Source of the DNA: Actinomycetes bacterium
GTDB lineage: Bacteria; Actinomycetota; Actinomycetes; Actinomycetales; Cellulomonadaceae
Assembly (NCBI GenBank): GCA_021793115.1
Contig: JAJYTJ010000001.1
Location: forward strand, 1 to 64,000
Length of the DNA: 64,000 bases
Direction: 5' to 3'
Part shown: one piece after another, positions 50,510 to 59,120 of the stretch
How positions within the stretch are numbered: position 1 is the stretch's first letter
How the letters are laid out: every line of letters begins with the position of its first letter
The notes under the pieces: generated by a model
What the model was told of the DNA's origin: nothing
Seen by the model: the letters and a program-made list of their open reading frames with translations, nothing else
The model's database searches: none
Position numbers and translations under genes: made by a program

Positions 50510-52275
50510 GGCCGAACGGCCGCGCCGGCGCGGGCGGCGACAGGCTCGTCGACGCCATGCTCGTCGGGCTGGGCGCCCTGGCCGCCCTGTCGGCGGTGCT
50601 GCGCGTCGCAGCGAGCGCGGCGACCTGGCTGCAACGACTGCCCGCCCCCAACGGCGGGATCGGCGCCGGGCTGGGCGTGCTGGCGCGCCCGCTGGACCCC
50701 GGAGCAGCCGTCGGCGCCCCGGCCCTCAACCCGATCCTGTTCTGGACCGTCGCGCTCGGGCTGCTCGCCGTCGTCGGCACCGGGGCCACGTTCGTCGTCG
50801 CCCGGTGGCGTGCTCACGGCCACCTGGGCGACCCGCGACGGCTCGACGGGGTCGCCACCGGCGCCGACATCGCCCGGGTCGCCACCGGCCGCGCGCTGCG
50901 CCGGCGCGCCCGCACGCTGCGCCCGTCGCTGACCGGCCGCATCGACCCCCACCAGGTCGGCTACCAGCTCGGCACCGCCCGCGGCCGCAAGGTGTGGGTG
51001 TCCGTGGAGGACTCGATCCTCGTACTCGGCCCACCCCGCTCCGGCAAGGGCCTGCACCTGGTGGCCAACCTCATCCTCGACGCCCCCGGCCCCGTGGTCA
51101 CCACCTCCACGCGCCCTGACAACCTGACCATCACCTTGCGCGCTCGCGAACGCCTCGGCCCGGTCGCCGTGTTCGACCCCCAGCACCTCGCGCCCGGCCT
51201 GGCGGCGGGAATGCGCTGGTCGCTGGTACGCGGCTGCGCCGACCCGCTGACCGCGATGATCCGCGCCGCCGGCCTGGCCGCCGCGACCGGCATGGGCGGC
51301 GGCGGGGTGGAGAACGGCGGCTTCTGGGAAGGCAAGACGAGAGCCGCGATCCAAGCCCTGCTGCACGCCGCCGCCCTCGACGGACGCGACGCCAGGTCGC
51401 TGTACCGGTGGGCGCTGTCCCCGGCCGCCGCCGCCGACGCGGTCCACATCCTGGCCGCTGCCCCCCAGGCCGCCGAGGGCTGGGCCGAGTCCCTGGACTC
51501 CATGATCCAGTCCGACCCCCGCACACGAGACTCCATCTGGCAGGGCGTCGGGCTTGCGCTCGCCGCCCTGGCCGATCCCCGGGTGCTCGACGCGGTTACC
51601 CCCCGCGAGGCCGAGTCGTTCGACCCGACCACGTTCCTCGAGCAGCACGGCACCCTGTACCTGCTGGCGACCGGCGCGGGAGCCGGGGCGAGCGCGGCCC
51701 TGGTGGCCGCCTTCATCGAAGACCTCGTGGAGACCGCCCGCCGGATCGCCGCCCGCTCGCCGGGCGCGCGGCTGGACCCCCCGCTGCTGCTGGCGCTGGA
51801 CGAGATCGGCACCCTGGCGCCCCTGCCGAGCCTGCCGACGCTCATGGCCGAAGGCGGCGGCACCGGCCTCACCACCGTCCCGGTGCTCCAGTCGCTCGCG
51901 CAGGCCCGGGAGAAGTGGGGGGCGGAGAACGCGGGGGCGATCTGGGACGCGGCGATCGTCAAGGTCGTCCTCGGCGGCTCGGCGAACGCCAGGGACCTGC
52001 AGGACGTCGCCGCCCTGCTCGGGGAGCGCGACGAGCAGACCGTCTCGGTCAGCCGCGACACCGCCGGTGGGCGCTCCTACCAGACGTCGGTGCGCCGGGT
52101 GCCCGTCATGCCGCCGGACGTGCTGCGCACGTTGCCGTTCGGCACCGCCGTCACCCTGTTGCGCTCGGCTCCGCCGATCATCACCGACCTCCGGGCCTGG
52201 ACCGTCCGAAGCGACGCCGCGACCCTGCGTGCCGACCGGGAGGCCGTCGAGGCGACGCTGCGCGCAGGCGCCTGA
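50506..52275 (+). CDS. VirD4/TraG-type coupling protein
   Basis: A 589-residue protein with two N-terminal membrane helices (AMLVGLGALAALSAVLRVA and ILFWTVALGLLAVVGTGATFV), then a motor domain with Walker A GPPRSGKG at 175-182 and Walker B LLLALDEIGTL with Asp432-Glu433. The later motif TGLTTVPVLQSLAQAREKWG and the terminal DLRAWTVRSD are typical of TraG/TraD-type proteins in actinobacterial elements. It hands the relaxase-DNA complex to the channel. ATG overlaps the previous stop. The gene is followed by a structured leader before ssb. Confidence 0.9.
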   Translation: MRPNGRAGAGGDRLVDAMLVGLGALAALSAVLRVAASAATWLQRLPAPNGGIGAGLGVLARPLDPGAAVGAPALNPILFWTVALGLLAVVGTGATFVVARWRAHGHLGDPRRLDGVATGADIARVATGRALRRRARTLRPSLTGRIDPHQVGYQLGTARGRKVWVSVEDSILVLGPPRSGKGLHLVANLILDAPGPVVTTSTRPDNLTITLRARERLGPVAVFDPQHLAPGLAAGMRWSLVRGCADPLTAMIRAAGLAAATGMGGGGVENGGFWEGKTRAAIQALLHAAALDGRDARSLYRWALSPAAAADAVHILAAAPQAAEGWAESLDSMIQSDPRTRDSIWQGVGLALAALADPRVLDAVTPREAESFDPTTFLEQHGTLYLLATGAGAGASAALVAAFIEDLVETARRIAARSPGARLDPPLLLALDEIGTLAPLPSLPTLMAEGGGTGLTTVPVLQSLAQAREKWGAENAGAIWDAAIVKVVLGGSANARDLQDVAALLGERDEQTVSVSRDTAGGRSYQTSVRRVPVMPPDVLRTLPFGTAVTLLRSAPPIITDLRAWTVRSDAATLRADREAVEATLRAGA

Positions 52276-52297
52276 GCCGCGCTGGAGGGCGCGCGCA

Positions 52298-52332
52298 CCT
52301 TCCGGGCGAGGCCCGCGCCGTGGGCCGGAAGG
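52298..52332 (+). promoter_or_regulatory. Leader hairpin covering the RBS of the SSB gene
   Basis: CCTTCCGG (52298-52305) is an exact complement of CCGGAAGG (52325-52332), which holds the ribosome binding site GGAAGGG for the gene starting at 52344. The stem begins within GCGCGCACCTTCC (52291-52303), the shared motif. When closed it should hinder translation of ssb. Confidence 0.55.
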
Positions 52333-52343
52333 GAAACCGGATC

Positions 52344-52937
52344 ATGGTCATGCACGTCCAGCAGTCGCTGTCGGGCTTCCTCGCTTCCGAGCCGCAGCTG
52401 ACCTACACCCGCTCGGGCGAGGCCCGGTTCTACGCGACCGTCGGCCAGGAGCACTACGAGCGCAACCCCGACGGCTCCTTCACTCAGCTCGACACCACAT
52501 TCCACAACCTCGTCATCTACCGGCGCACCGCCGAGCTGGCGATCGACCGGTTCGCCAAGGGCGACAAGTTCATTGCCGAGGGCTACGTCAACACCTACGA
52601 GTACGAGGTCAACGGTGAGACGGTGCCCAGCGAGGAGTTCATCGCCAAGCGCATCGGCCACGACTCCGCCCGCCACCGCTACAGCGTCGACCGCACCCGC
52701 CGCGCCCAGGCGGCCGACATGACCCAGGCCGCCGGGCGGGAAGGCGTCTCGGGGCCGGAGGCGGGCCAGGAAGCAGGAGCGGCCGTCGCCGACGCCGTCG
52801 CCGACGCGCAGCCCGCCACAACTCGCCAGTCTCGCAGCCGAACCGGGGCCGGGACGACCGCCTCCGGCCGCCAGCTCGCCTCGATCGCGCCGTCCACGCC
52901 GCCGGCCTCGGCCGGCGGCGCCGCCGTCGGCATGTGA
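52344..52937 (+). CDS. ssb: Single-stranded DNA-binding protein
   Basis: A 197-residue protein with an OB-fold N-terminal domain of about 115 residues (VQQSLSGFLASEPQLTYTRS, ARFYATVGQEHYERNPDGS, FHNLVIYRRTAELAIDRFAK, GDKFIAEGYVNTYEYEVNGE) and a long disordered tail rich in Ala, Ser and Thr. The tail ends GGAAVGM and lacks the acidic tip (DDxPF) with which chromosomal SSB recruits partners. It would coat the transferred strand in the recipient. ATG 52344 is preceded by GGAAGGG, itself inside a hairpin; ATG 52350 is an alternative. Confidence 0.85.
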   Translation: MVMHVQQSLSGFLASEPQLTYTRSGEARFYATVGQEHYERNPDGSFTQLDTTFHNLVIYRRTAELAIDRFAKGDKFIAEGYVNTYEYEVNGETVPSEEFIAKRIGHDSARHRYSVDRTRRAQAADMTQAAGREGVSGPEAGQEAGAAVADAVADAQPATTRQSRSRTGAGTTASGRQLASIAPSTPPASAGGAAVGM

Positions 52938-52973
52938 CCCGCCCACCATCGCCACACCCAGCCGGAGCACCCT

Positions 52974-53603
52974 ATGAGCGACACCACACCGTCGATTCCC
53001 GGACCCGAGCCGAGCGAACCGCCGTCCGAGGCGCCCGTACCCGACGCGCCCGAGCTCGACGAGGACGACCTGTTCGACGGGGACCTCGACCCCGCAGCGC
53101 AGACCGCGCTGCCCGAGCCGCCGCACCCGGTCAACTGGAACATGCTGTCCGCCGACGAAGCCGAGCAGGAGTGGCTTGCGCTGTCGGAGTGGATCAACTG
53201 GCTGCGCCGCACCTACGGGCTGCCCGCCTCGGTCGTCCCGCCGGCCTGGCACCGGCACCCCGAGCTGGTCTGGGAGCTGTCCGCGCTGCACCTGCACTGG
53301 CTCGGTGCCTACGACCCCGAGCAGGACGGCTCGGCACCGATCGGCTGGCACGCCGACTTCGCCGAGGCCCGAGAACGGCTGCGCGAGTGGGTTGCGGCCT
53401 CCGGCACCCGCCTGGACCGCGACCGACCCACCCGCGTCACCGACTGGCCCGGCGAGGAACCCACCCCGCCCGGCGAGGAGACCGTGATCGCCGACCGGGC
53501 CGACGACTTCGTCACCTTCGTCATGGCCGACGTCGCCCGCCGCCGCGAGCGCGAGAACGCCTGGCGCGGCCTGCCCGCCGACACCGACTCGACCGAGGCG
53601 TAG
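52974..53603 (+). CDS. DUF4913-like protein
   Basis: A 209-residue protein with an acidic, Pro-rich first 50 residues and a central domain resembling DUF4913: EEAEQEWLALSEWINWLRRT (first residues approximate), LPASVVPPAWHRHPELVWEL, SALHLHWLGAYDPEQDGSAP, IGWHADFAEARERLREWV. The spaced tryptophans and WHRHPE are the parts that recall the family, common on actinobacterial plasmids and integrative elements but of unknown function. Its stop overlaps the GTG of the excisionase-like gene by one base. Confidence 0.72.
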   Translation: MSDTTPSIPGPEPSEPPSEAPVPDAPELDEDDLFDGDLDPAAQTALPEPPHPVNWNMLSADEAEQEWLALSEWINWLRRTYGLPASVVPPAWHRHPELVWELSALHLHWLGAYDPEQDGSAPIGWHADFAEARERLREWVAASGTRLDRDRPTRVTDWPGEEPTPPGEETVIADRADDFVTFVMADVARRRERENAWRGLPADTDSTEA

Positions 53604-53833
53604 TGGCCGCCGACCAGCTCCTACGCACGGAGGAGGTCGCCAGATGGCTGGCCGTCTCCAAGTCGACGCTGGTGCGCTGGCGGCAGTCCTGCCAGGGGCC
53701 GGCCGTCTATTGGCTCGCCGACGGCGTGCCTCGCTACCGGGCCTGCGACGTCGAGCGGTGGCTGGCCGGCCGATCGACCTCCCGGCCAGGTGCGCCGCGG
53801 AGCGGGGGCACTCGTGCCGACTCGGCGCGGTGA
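53603..53833 (+). CDS. xis: Excisionase-like helix-turn-helix protein
   Basis: A 76-residue protein starting at GTG 53603. The body is a MerR/Xis-type winged helix: LLRTEEVARWLAVSKSTLVR, WRQSCQGPAVYWLADGVPRY, RACDVERWLAGR. The tail is Ser/Arg-rich. Small proteins of this fold directly upstream of tyrosine integrases are usually recombination directionality factors. The integrase GTG at 53814 lies inside this gene's 3' end, so the two overlap by 20 bases and are likely made together. Confidence 0.82.
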   Translation: MAADQLLRTEEVARWLAVSKSTLVRWRQSCQGPAVYWLADGVPRYRACDVERWLAGRSTSRPGAPRSGGTRADSAR

Positions 53834-54995
53834 CAAGTGGGAGGGCCGCCTCAAGATCGGCGGCCGAGTCGTCGCCACCCGCCGCTTCGACACCAAGAGG
53901 GCGGCGACCGACTGGGAACGTCGCCAGCGCGGCGCGTTCGACGAGCACAGCTACGACCCGAGCCGGGGAAAGATCGCCATCGAGGTGCTGCTGGCCGCCT
54001 GGCTGGAGCAGCGGGAAGGACGCGTCAGCCGCACCACGCTGAACACCGACCGCTTCTTGCTGCCGACTCCCGGCCAGCAGTCCGGCAGGACGGGGACCGC
54101 CACGATCCTGCCCACCTGGCTCCGCAAGCTGCACGTCGGCAAGGTCACCGGCTCCGCGATCGGGACCTGGCAGGACGACCTGCTGGCGCGCGGCCTGGCG
54201 CCGACCACGGTCAAGCGGCACCGCGAGTCCCTGTCGTCGTTCTTCGCCTGGTGCGTGTCCGAGGGCTACATCGCCGCCAACCCGGTCAAGGCCGCCGCGC
54301 CGCCGAAGGACCGGCGCGCCCGTGAGGAGATGCGTCCGCTACCGGCGCACGAGTTCGAGGTCGTCATGGATGACGTCGCTCAGGTCAGCGAGGTCTACGC
54401 CGACCTCGTGCACGTCCTGGGGCGCACCGGCATCCGGTGGGGTGAGGCCCGGGCGATGCTCGTGCGCGACTTCGTGGAGGTGCCCATGCCGATGCTTCAC
54501 GTCGTCCGCAACCAGCCTGAGGGACTCGCGGAGGCCAAGACCCCGAAGTCGGGCAAGGGTCGGCGAGTGCCGGTGCCGGACACACTGCTGCCGGCACTCC
54601 GGCGCTTCGCCGAGGGCAAGGGCCCGGATGACCTGCTGTTCACCACGCCCCGCGGCGGGCGGCTGTACCGCTCGACGTTCGTCCGGGCGACCGGCTGGAG
54701 CCAGGTCGGGCGGGGACGCACCCTGCACGACCTGCGGCACACGGCTGCCTGCGAGTGGATCCTGCAGGGCGTGCCGCTGACCACGGTGCAGGCGTGGCTC
54801 GGACACAGCTCGATCGAGATCACCGCGCGCTACCTGCACCACCTCGGCGACTCCGCCGACCGCTCCGCGCTGCAACTGCTCAACGAGCGAGCAGCCCGCG
54901 CACTGAACGAGCGCACCAGCAGGCTGCCCGACCCCAACCGGTTCGGGCGCGACCACGGAGACCGCCGTGGTCGCGATCATTGCCTTGGCAGGTAG
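53814..54995 (+). CDS. int: Tyrosine recombinase (integrase) of the element
   Basis: A 393-residue protein. The N-terminal arm-binding part (GDKWEGRLKIGGRVVATRRF, DTKRAATDWERRQRGAFDEH) is an AP2-like fold, followed by a SAM-like core-binding domain (VTGSAIGTWQDDLLARGLAP, TVKRHRESLSSFFAWCVSEG). The catalytic residues are all present: Arg208 in GIRWGE, His305 and Arg308 in LHDLRH, His331 in WLGHSS, and Tyr340 in ARYLHH. The start is probably GTG 53814; GTG 53790 is also possible. It lies next to attR, as expected for the integrase that recombined the element into tRNA-Pro. Confidence 0.93.
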   Translation: MPTRRGDKWEGRLKIGGRVVATRRFDTKRAATDWERRQRGAFDEHSYDPSRGKIAIEVLLAAWLEQREGRVSRTTLNTDRFLLPTPGQQSGRTGTATILPTWLRKLHVGKVTGSAIGTWQDDLLARGLAPTTVKRHRESLSSFFAWCVSEGYIAANPVKAAAPPKDRRAREEMRPLPAHEFEVVMDDVAQVSEVYADLVHVLGRTGIRWGEARAMLVRDFVEVPMPMLHVVRNQPEGLAEAKTPKSGKGRRVPVPDTLLPALRRFAEGKGPDDLLFTTPRGGRLYRSTFVRATGWSQVGRGRTLHDLRHTAACEWILQGVPLTTVQAWLGHSSIEITARYLHHLGDSADRSALQLLNERAARALNERTSRLPDPNRFGRDHGDRRGRDHCLGR

Positions 54996-55030
54996 GCGCA
55001 CTCGGCCCACTCCGGGTTCACCGAGAGGTG

Positions 55031-55051
55031 GGGGTGATTTCGGGGTGATTT
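55031..55051 (+). repeat. Tandem integrase arm-type repeats, right end
   Basis: GGGGTGATTT occurs at 55031-55040 and again at 55042-55051. A third, near-identical copy is at 1301-1310, inside the left end. In the circular form all three would flank the core on both sides. They lie between the integrase gene and attR. Confidence 0.55.
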
Positions 55052-55096
55052 TCCGGGCTGCGCCGACGCGGCCGACGCCGATGGAAGCCCATGAAC

Positions 55097-55133
55097 GAAG
55101 CGAGTCCCCTGGTCTGACCAGGGGACTCGCTTC
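55097..55133 (-). terminator. Element-borne terminator for the restored tRNA
   Basis: A 17-bp perfect stem (55097-55113 with 55117-55133) closes over a 3-base loop, starting 13 bases from the tRNA 3' end on its transcript. It replaces the host terminator now stranded at 1138-1177. Read on the plus strand it could also stop transcription from the integrase gene. Confidence 0.75.
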
Positions 55134-55142
55134 TGCCTTCCG

Positions 55143-55219
<77 letters not shown>

Positions 55220-55353
55220 TTGAAGCCTGCCCAGCCTAACGGATCGCGGCCCGGCGGCGAAAACCGGTCCGCGGCGGCCACGGGTGCCGCCACGGGGGCG
55301 CTCCGTGCGGCGACGGACGAGGCGCCGCGGAGTCGCGCGGCCCCGGGCCGAGG

Positions 55354-56307
55354 TCACGCCGCGGCGACGGGCACCAGCGTGAGCAGCGTCGCCTCGGGGC
55401 GCGTCGCGAAGCGGACCGGGGCGTAGGGGCTCGTGCCGAGGCCGGCCGAGACGTGCAGCCACGTCGAGTCCGCGCCGCCCGAGCGGTCCGGGCGGGCCCC
55501 GGGCCAGCCGTGCAGCCCCTTGGCGCGGGCCGGGTCGAGGTCGCTGTTCGTCGTGAGCGCGCCGAGGAACGGCACGCCGATCTGCCCGCCGTGCGTGTGC
55601 CCGGCGATCGCGAGGTCCACGCCGTCCGCGTGGAACGCGTCCAGCACCCGCCGGTACGGGGCATGGGTGACGCCGACGTGCAGGTCCACGTCACCGCCGG
55701 TGCGCGCGTCGTCGGGCCCCCCGGCGGGCGGGACCTCGTCCTTGTCCAGGTGCGCGTCGTCGGTCCCGACGAAGCTCACGCGCCGCCCGTCGAGGTCGAG
55801 CGCGCCGCGGCGGTTGTCGAGGTCGAGCCAGCCGGCGGCGGTGAAGCGCGCGACGAGCTCGCGCCACGGCAGCTCCACGGGCGCCACCGGGGTGGTCCGG
55901 GCGTCCGGCAGCAGATAGCGCGCCGGGTTCTTGGGCCGCGGGCCGACGAGGTCGTTGGAGCCCAGCACGAACGCCCCGGGGACGGCCAGCAGCGGCTCGA
56001 GCGCCTCCAGCAGCGTGGTCATGGCGTCGAGGTGCGCCCAGTTGTCGCCGGTGTCGACCACGAGGTGCGGGCGCCAGGTCGCCAGGTCGCGCACCCAGTC
56101 GACCTTCCGCCGCTGCGTGGGCGTCAGGTGCAGGTCGCTGATGTGCAGCACCCGCAGCGGGTCCTGGCCGGGGGGCAGCACCGGCACCGTGACGTGCCGC
56201 AGCGTGTACCAGCGGACCTCGACGAGCGCGCCCCAGGCGAGCGCGCCGGCTCCGGCGAGCGCGAGCGCCCCGACGGCGCGCCCGGCCGTCGACGTGGCGG
56301 AGCCCAT
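55354..56307 (-). CDS. Membrane-anchored metallophosphoesterase
   Basis: A 317-residue calcineurin-like phosphoesterase. After one N-terminal helix (AVGALALAGAGALAWGAL) the metal motifs follow in order: LHISDLHLTP (DxH), VVDTGDN (GDx), GSND (standing in for GNHD), VTHAPY, and AGHTHGGQI (GHTH). The family includes phosphodiesterases of the YkuE/UDP-diacylglucosamine type acting on envelope lipids. The ATG at 56307 overlaps the stop of the penicillin-binding protein gene (ATGA), giving a cell-envelope operon. GSND instead of GNHD is a change at a metal or catalytic position worth noting. Confidence 0.88.
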   Translation of the reverse strand: MGSATSTAGRAVGALALAGAGALAWGALVEVRWYTLRHVTVPVLPPGQDPLRVLHISDLHLTPTQRRKVDWVRDLATWRPHLVVDTGDNWAHLDAMTTLLEALEPLLAVPGAFVLGSNDLVGPRPKNPARYLLPDARTTPVAPVELPWRELVARFTAAGWLDLDNRRGALDLDGRRVSFVGTDDAHLDKDEVPPAGGPDDARTGGDVDLHVGVTHAPYRRVLDAFHADGVDLAIAGHTHGGQIGVPFLGALTTNSDLDPARAKGLHGWPGARPDRSGGADSTWLHVSAGLGTSPYAPVRFATRPEATLLTLVPVAAA

Positions 56308-58781
56308 CAGGGCTGCTTGCCGTGGGGCGGTGGGGTGGTCGGTGGGCTGGTGGTCTGGGTCGGCGTGTCGGTCGGCGTCGCCGGTGGCGGCTGCACGCCC
56401 TGCCCGTTGGAGAGCGTCAGCGTGACCGTGGACCCGCGCGGCGCGTTGCCGGTGGGCGACTGCGCGACGACGGTGCCGGCGGCGGAGGGGTCGGTCGCCT
56501 GCGTGGCCGAGATCCTCACCGTGAACCCGGCGGCCTGCAGCGAGCTGGTGGCCTGGTCCTGCGGCAGGCCGACCACGGGCGGCACGGGCACGAGGTCGCC
56601 GTACAGCTCCTTGGTCCCGGGGGCCGTGAAGTCCGGCACGCTCTTGCCGGCCATGAACTTGTCCATGAACTCGCGCCAGATGGGCGCGGGGATGTCGGCG
56701 CCGTAGGGGCCGCCTCGGCGGGCCGAGTAGTAGACCCCGTTGATGTGCAGGCCGTTCATCGTCCGGAACCCGTCGGAGTGGCCCACCCACACCGCGGCGG
56801 CGCGCAGCGGCGTGTAGCCGACGAACCAGATGTCCTCGGCCTGCGTCGTCGTGCCCGTCTTGCCGGCGCCCGGGTAGGGCGGCTGGCCCACCGTGGCCGC
56901 GGTGCCCGTCCACACGTTCTTCAGCGCGTAGTTGACGGCCGTGGCGATGCGCGGCTCCAGCTTCTGCTGGCAGTCGGCCGACGGGACCGGCAGGTCCTTG
57001 CCGTTCGCGTCGACCACGCGCGTGATCGCGATGGGCTTGCAGAACGTGCCGTTGGCCGCGAACGCCGCGAACGCGCCGGCCATGGCGAGCGGGGTGACGT
57101 CGCTCGAGCCCAGGACGTTCGCCGGGCGGGCGACGATGTTCTTGCCCGCGTTGGCGCCTGCGGGCTGCGTGACGCCGAGGTCGGCGGCGTTCTGCATGAC
57201 GTTGCAGAGGTCGACCTGCTGCGCCATGACGAGGTACGCCGAGTTGACGGAGTTCTTCGTCGCGTAGATGGCGTTCATCACGCCACCGTTGCCCTCGGAG
57301 TTGCTGAACCTGTAGATGCCGGTCTTGGCGTAGGGCTGGCCGCACGCGGTGAACGACGACAGCGGCAGCGGTCGCAGGGTGGCGTCGAACGTCTGCGTGA
57401 GGCTGTGGCCCGTCTTGAGCCACTCGATGAGCGTGAACGGCTTGAACGAGGAACCGGGGGCGAACCCGGACGAGCCGCCGTAGTTGTACGACGTGTTCCA
57501 GTTGACGGCGGTCTGGCCGGGTGGCGGGTTGGGCACGGCGGAGTACTCCGCGTTCTGTGCCATCGCCGTGATCTTGCCGGTGCCGGGCTCGACGACGGAC
57601 ATCGCGGCGCCGACGCCGGACGGATCGGTGGGCGGCACCTTGTCGTCGACGGCCTTGAGCGCCAGGGCCTGCTCACCCGGGACGAGCGTGGTGGTGATGG
57701 TCAGTCCGCCCTTGTAGAGCAGCTGCCGGCGGGTGGCCTCGTCCTTGCCGAACGCGGGGTCGTTGAGGATCACCCGGGTGACGTAGTCGCAGAAGAAGCC
57801 CGACCCCGGCACGCTCGCGCCCGCCTTCATGCAGCCCTGCTGCACCGGCTGGGGGTGGAGCGTCGAGGCGATCGGCGTGGCGAGGCCGGCCTGGTACTGC
57901 GCGTCGGTGATGTAGCCCTGGTCGTGCATCGTCTTGAGCACCGTGTCGCGGCGGCCCTGGGCCTCGACCGGGTGCTGCACCGGGTCCCACCTCGACGGGT
58001 TCTGCGTGATCCCGGCGATGGTCGCGGCCTGCAGGTACGTGAGGTCGCTGGCGTGCGTGCCGCCGAAGAAGTACTCCGCCGCGGCCTCGACGCCGTAGAT
58101 CGAGTTGGCCCCGAACTGCGCGATGTTGAGGTAGGCCTCGAGGATCTGGTCCTTGCTCATCCGCTTCTCGAGCGAGATCGCCAGCTTGGCCTCGCGGAGC
58201 TTGCGTGCGTAGCCGTTGGTGCCGGTGTCCACCGTCACCGCCTCGATCGCGGCCTGCCGTGCCACCGGGTCGGCGATGTTCTGCGCCGCCTGGACCTCGA
58301 CGTTCTTGATGTACTGCTGCGTCAACGTCGAGGCGCCCTGCGTCCCTCCGCTGCCGGCCACGTTCTGCGCCAGCGCGCGGAGCATGCCCTGCGGGTCGAT
58401 GCCCGAGTGCTCGTAGAACCGCTTGTCCTCGATCGAGATGACGGCCTTCTGCATGATCGGCGCGATCTGCGCCAGCGGGACGATGACGCGGTTCTGGTCG
58501 TAGAACGTCGCCAGCTGCGTGCCGTCCGCCGCGAGGATCACCGACTTCTGCGGCAGCTGCGTGAAGTCGAGGTTCGTCGGCAGGTCGTTGAACGTCTGGG
58601 TCGTCAGGTTCGTCGCGCCGTTGGCGAGCGCCACGGCGGGCATCGCGAGGCCTGCCGCGAGGATCCCGCCGATGGCGGCGATGAGCACGAACGAGACGAG
58701 GAGCGCGATGCCCTGGGCGGCGTGGCCCGTGGCGCGGGCGGCGCGACCGTTGCGGCCACGCGAGCGCGGGCGAGACGACAT
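56307..58781 (-). CDS. ponA: Class A penicillin-binding protein with PASTA domain
   Basis: An 824-residue bifunctional enzyme. A basic N-terminus and one membrane helix lead to the GT51 glycosyltransferase (SIEDKRFYEHSGIDPQGMLR, STLTQQYIKN, GVEAAAEYFFG). The transpeptidase has SSFK near residue 444 (SxxK), a S-V-N motif, and KTGTT. A single PASTA domain follows (VPPVVGLPQDQATSSLQAAG) and a Pro/Thr-rich tail. It builds and cross-links peptidoglycan. The ATG at 58781 is chosen because the product then begins MSSRPRSRGRNG before the helix; an upstream frame to 58862 is poorly coding. It is divergent from whiB. Confidence 0.93.
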   Translation of the reverse strand: MSSRPRSRGRNGRAARATGHAAQGIALLVSFVLIAAIGGILAAGLAMPAVALANGATNLTTQTFNDLPTNLDFTQLPQKSVILAADGTQLATFYDQNRVIVPLAQIAPIMQKAVISIEDKRFYEHSGIDPQGMLRALAQNVAGSGGTQGASTLTQQYIKNVEVQAAQNIADPVARQAAIEAVTVDTGTNGYARKLREAKLAISLEKRMSKDQILEAYLNIAQFGANSIYGVEAAAEYFFGGTHASDLTYLQAATIAGITQNPSRWDPVQHPVEAQGRRDTVLKTMHDQGYITDAQYQAGLATPIASTLHPQPVQQGCMKAGASVPGSGFFCDYVTRVILNDPAFGKDEATRRQLLYKGGLTITTTLVPGEQALALKAVDDKVPPTDPSGVGAAMSVVEPGTGKITAMAQNAEYSAVPNPPPGQTAVNWNTSYNYGGSSGFAPGSSFKPFTLIEWLKTGHSLTQTFDATLRPLPLSSFTACGQPYAKTGIYRFSNSEGNGGVMNAIYATKNSVNSAYLVMAQQVDLCNVMQNAADLGVTQPAGANAGKNIVARPANVLGSSDVTPLAMAGAFAAFAANGTFCKPIAITRVVDANGKDLPVPSADCQQKLEPRIATAVNYALKNVWTGTAATVGQPPYPGAGKTGTTTQAEDIWFVGYTPLRAAAVWVGHSDGFRTMNGLHINGVYYSARRGGPYGADIPAPIWREFMDKFMAGKSVPDFTAPGTKELYGDLVPVPPVVGLPQDQATSSLQAAGFTVRISATQATDPSAAGTVVAQSPTGNAPRGSTVTLTLSNGQGVQPPPATPTDTPTQTTSPPTTPPPHGKQP

Positions 58782-59120
58782 GGGTGCGAGCGTAGTTGGC
58801 GGCGCCGGAACTGGAGAGGTCGGTTCCCTCGCCGCCCGGCGACCTCCACCGGACCTGCACACGGTGCGGGCGTGGGCGGACGGGGTGTTCTTCCGCGTGA
58901 CGGGACGTTCGGCCCTGTCGGCGAGGTGGTGATCCCTCGGGCCGCGGGATCCGTCGTGAGAACGCTCTCAATCGGGCCGTACGGGGGCTGACGGCGCTGT
59001 GCCGCTGCTGATATGACCCCATCAAGCTCTCGTCAGACGAGCGCCGAGCCGCTAGCGTCCGCCGAGGGGGGCGGATGCCCGAGGAGCAGGGGGAGGGGGC
59101 GTTCGGTGGGCGTGGGGGCG
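58782..59120. promoter_or_regulatory. Divergent promoter region of ponA and whiB with LacI-type palindrome
   Basis: No gene is seen. TGAGAACGCTCTCA (58957-58970) is a 14-bp near-perfect palindrome of the kind bound by LacI-family regulators. GATCCC and GGGATC (58931-58936 and 58946-58951) make another short dyad beside it. Either could control ponA, whiB or both. No promoter hexamers are certain. Confidence 0.4.

Noticed and set aside
1231..55142. A replication initiator that would make the element a plasmid-like replicon
   Set aside because: No Rep, RepSA or primase-type gene is recognisable. ParB-like proteins are present, but without parA or an evident origin.
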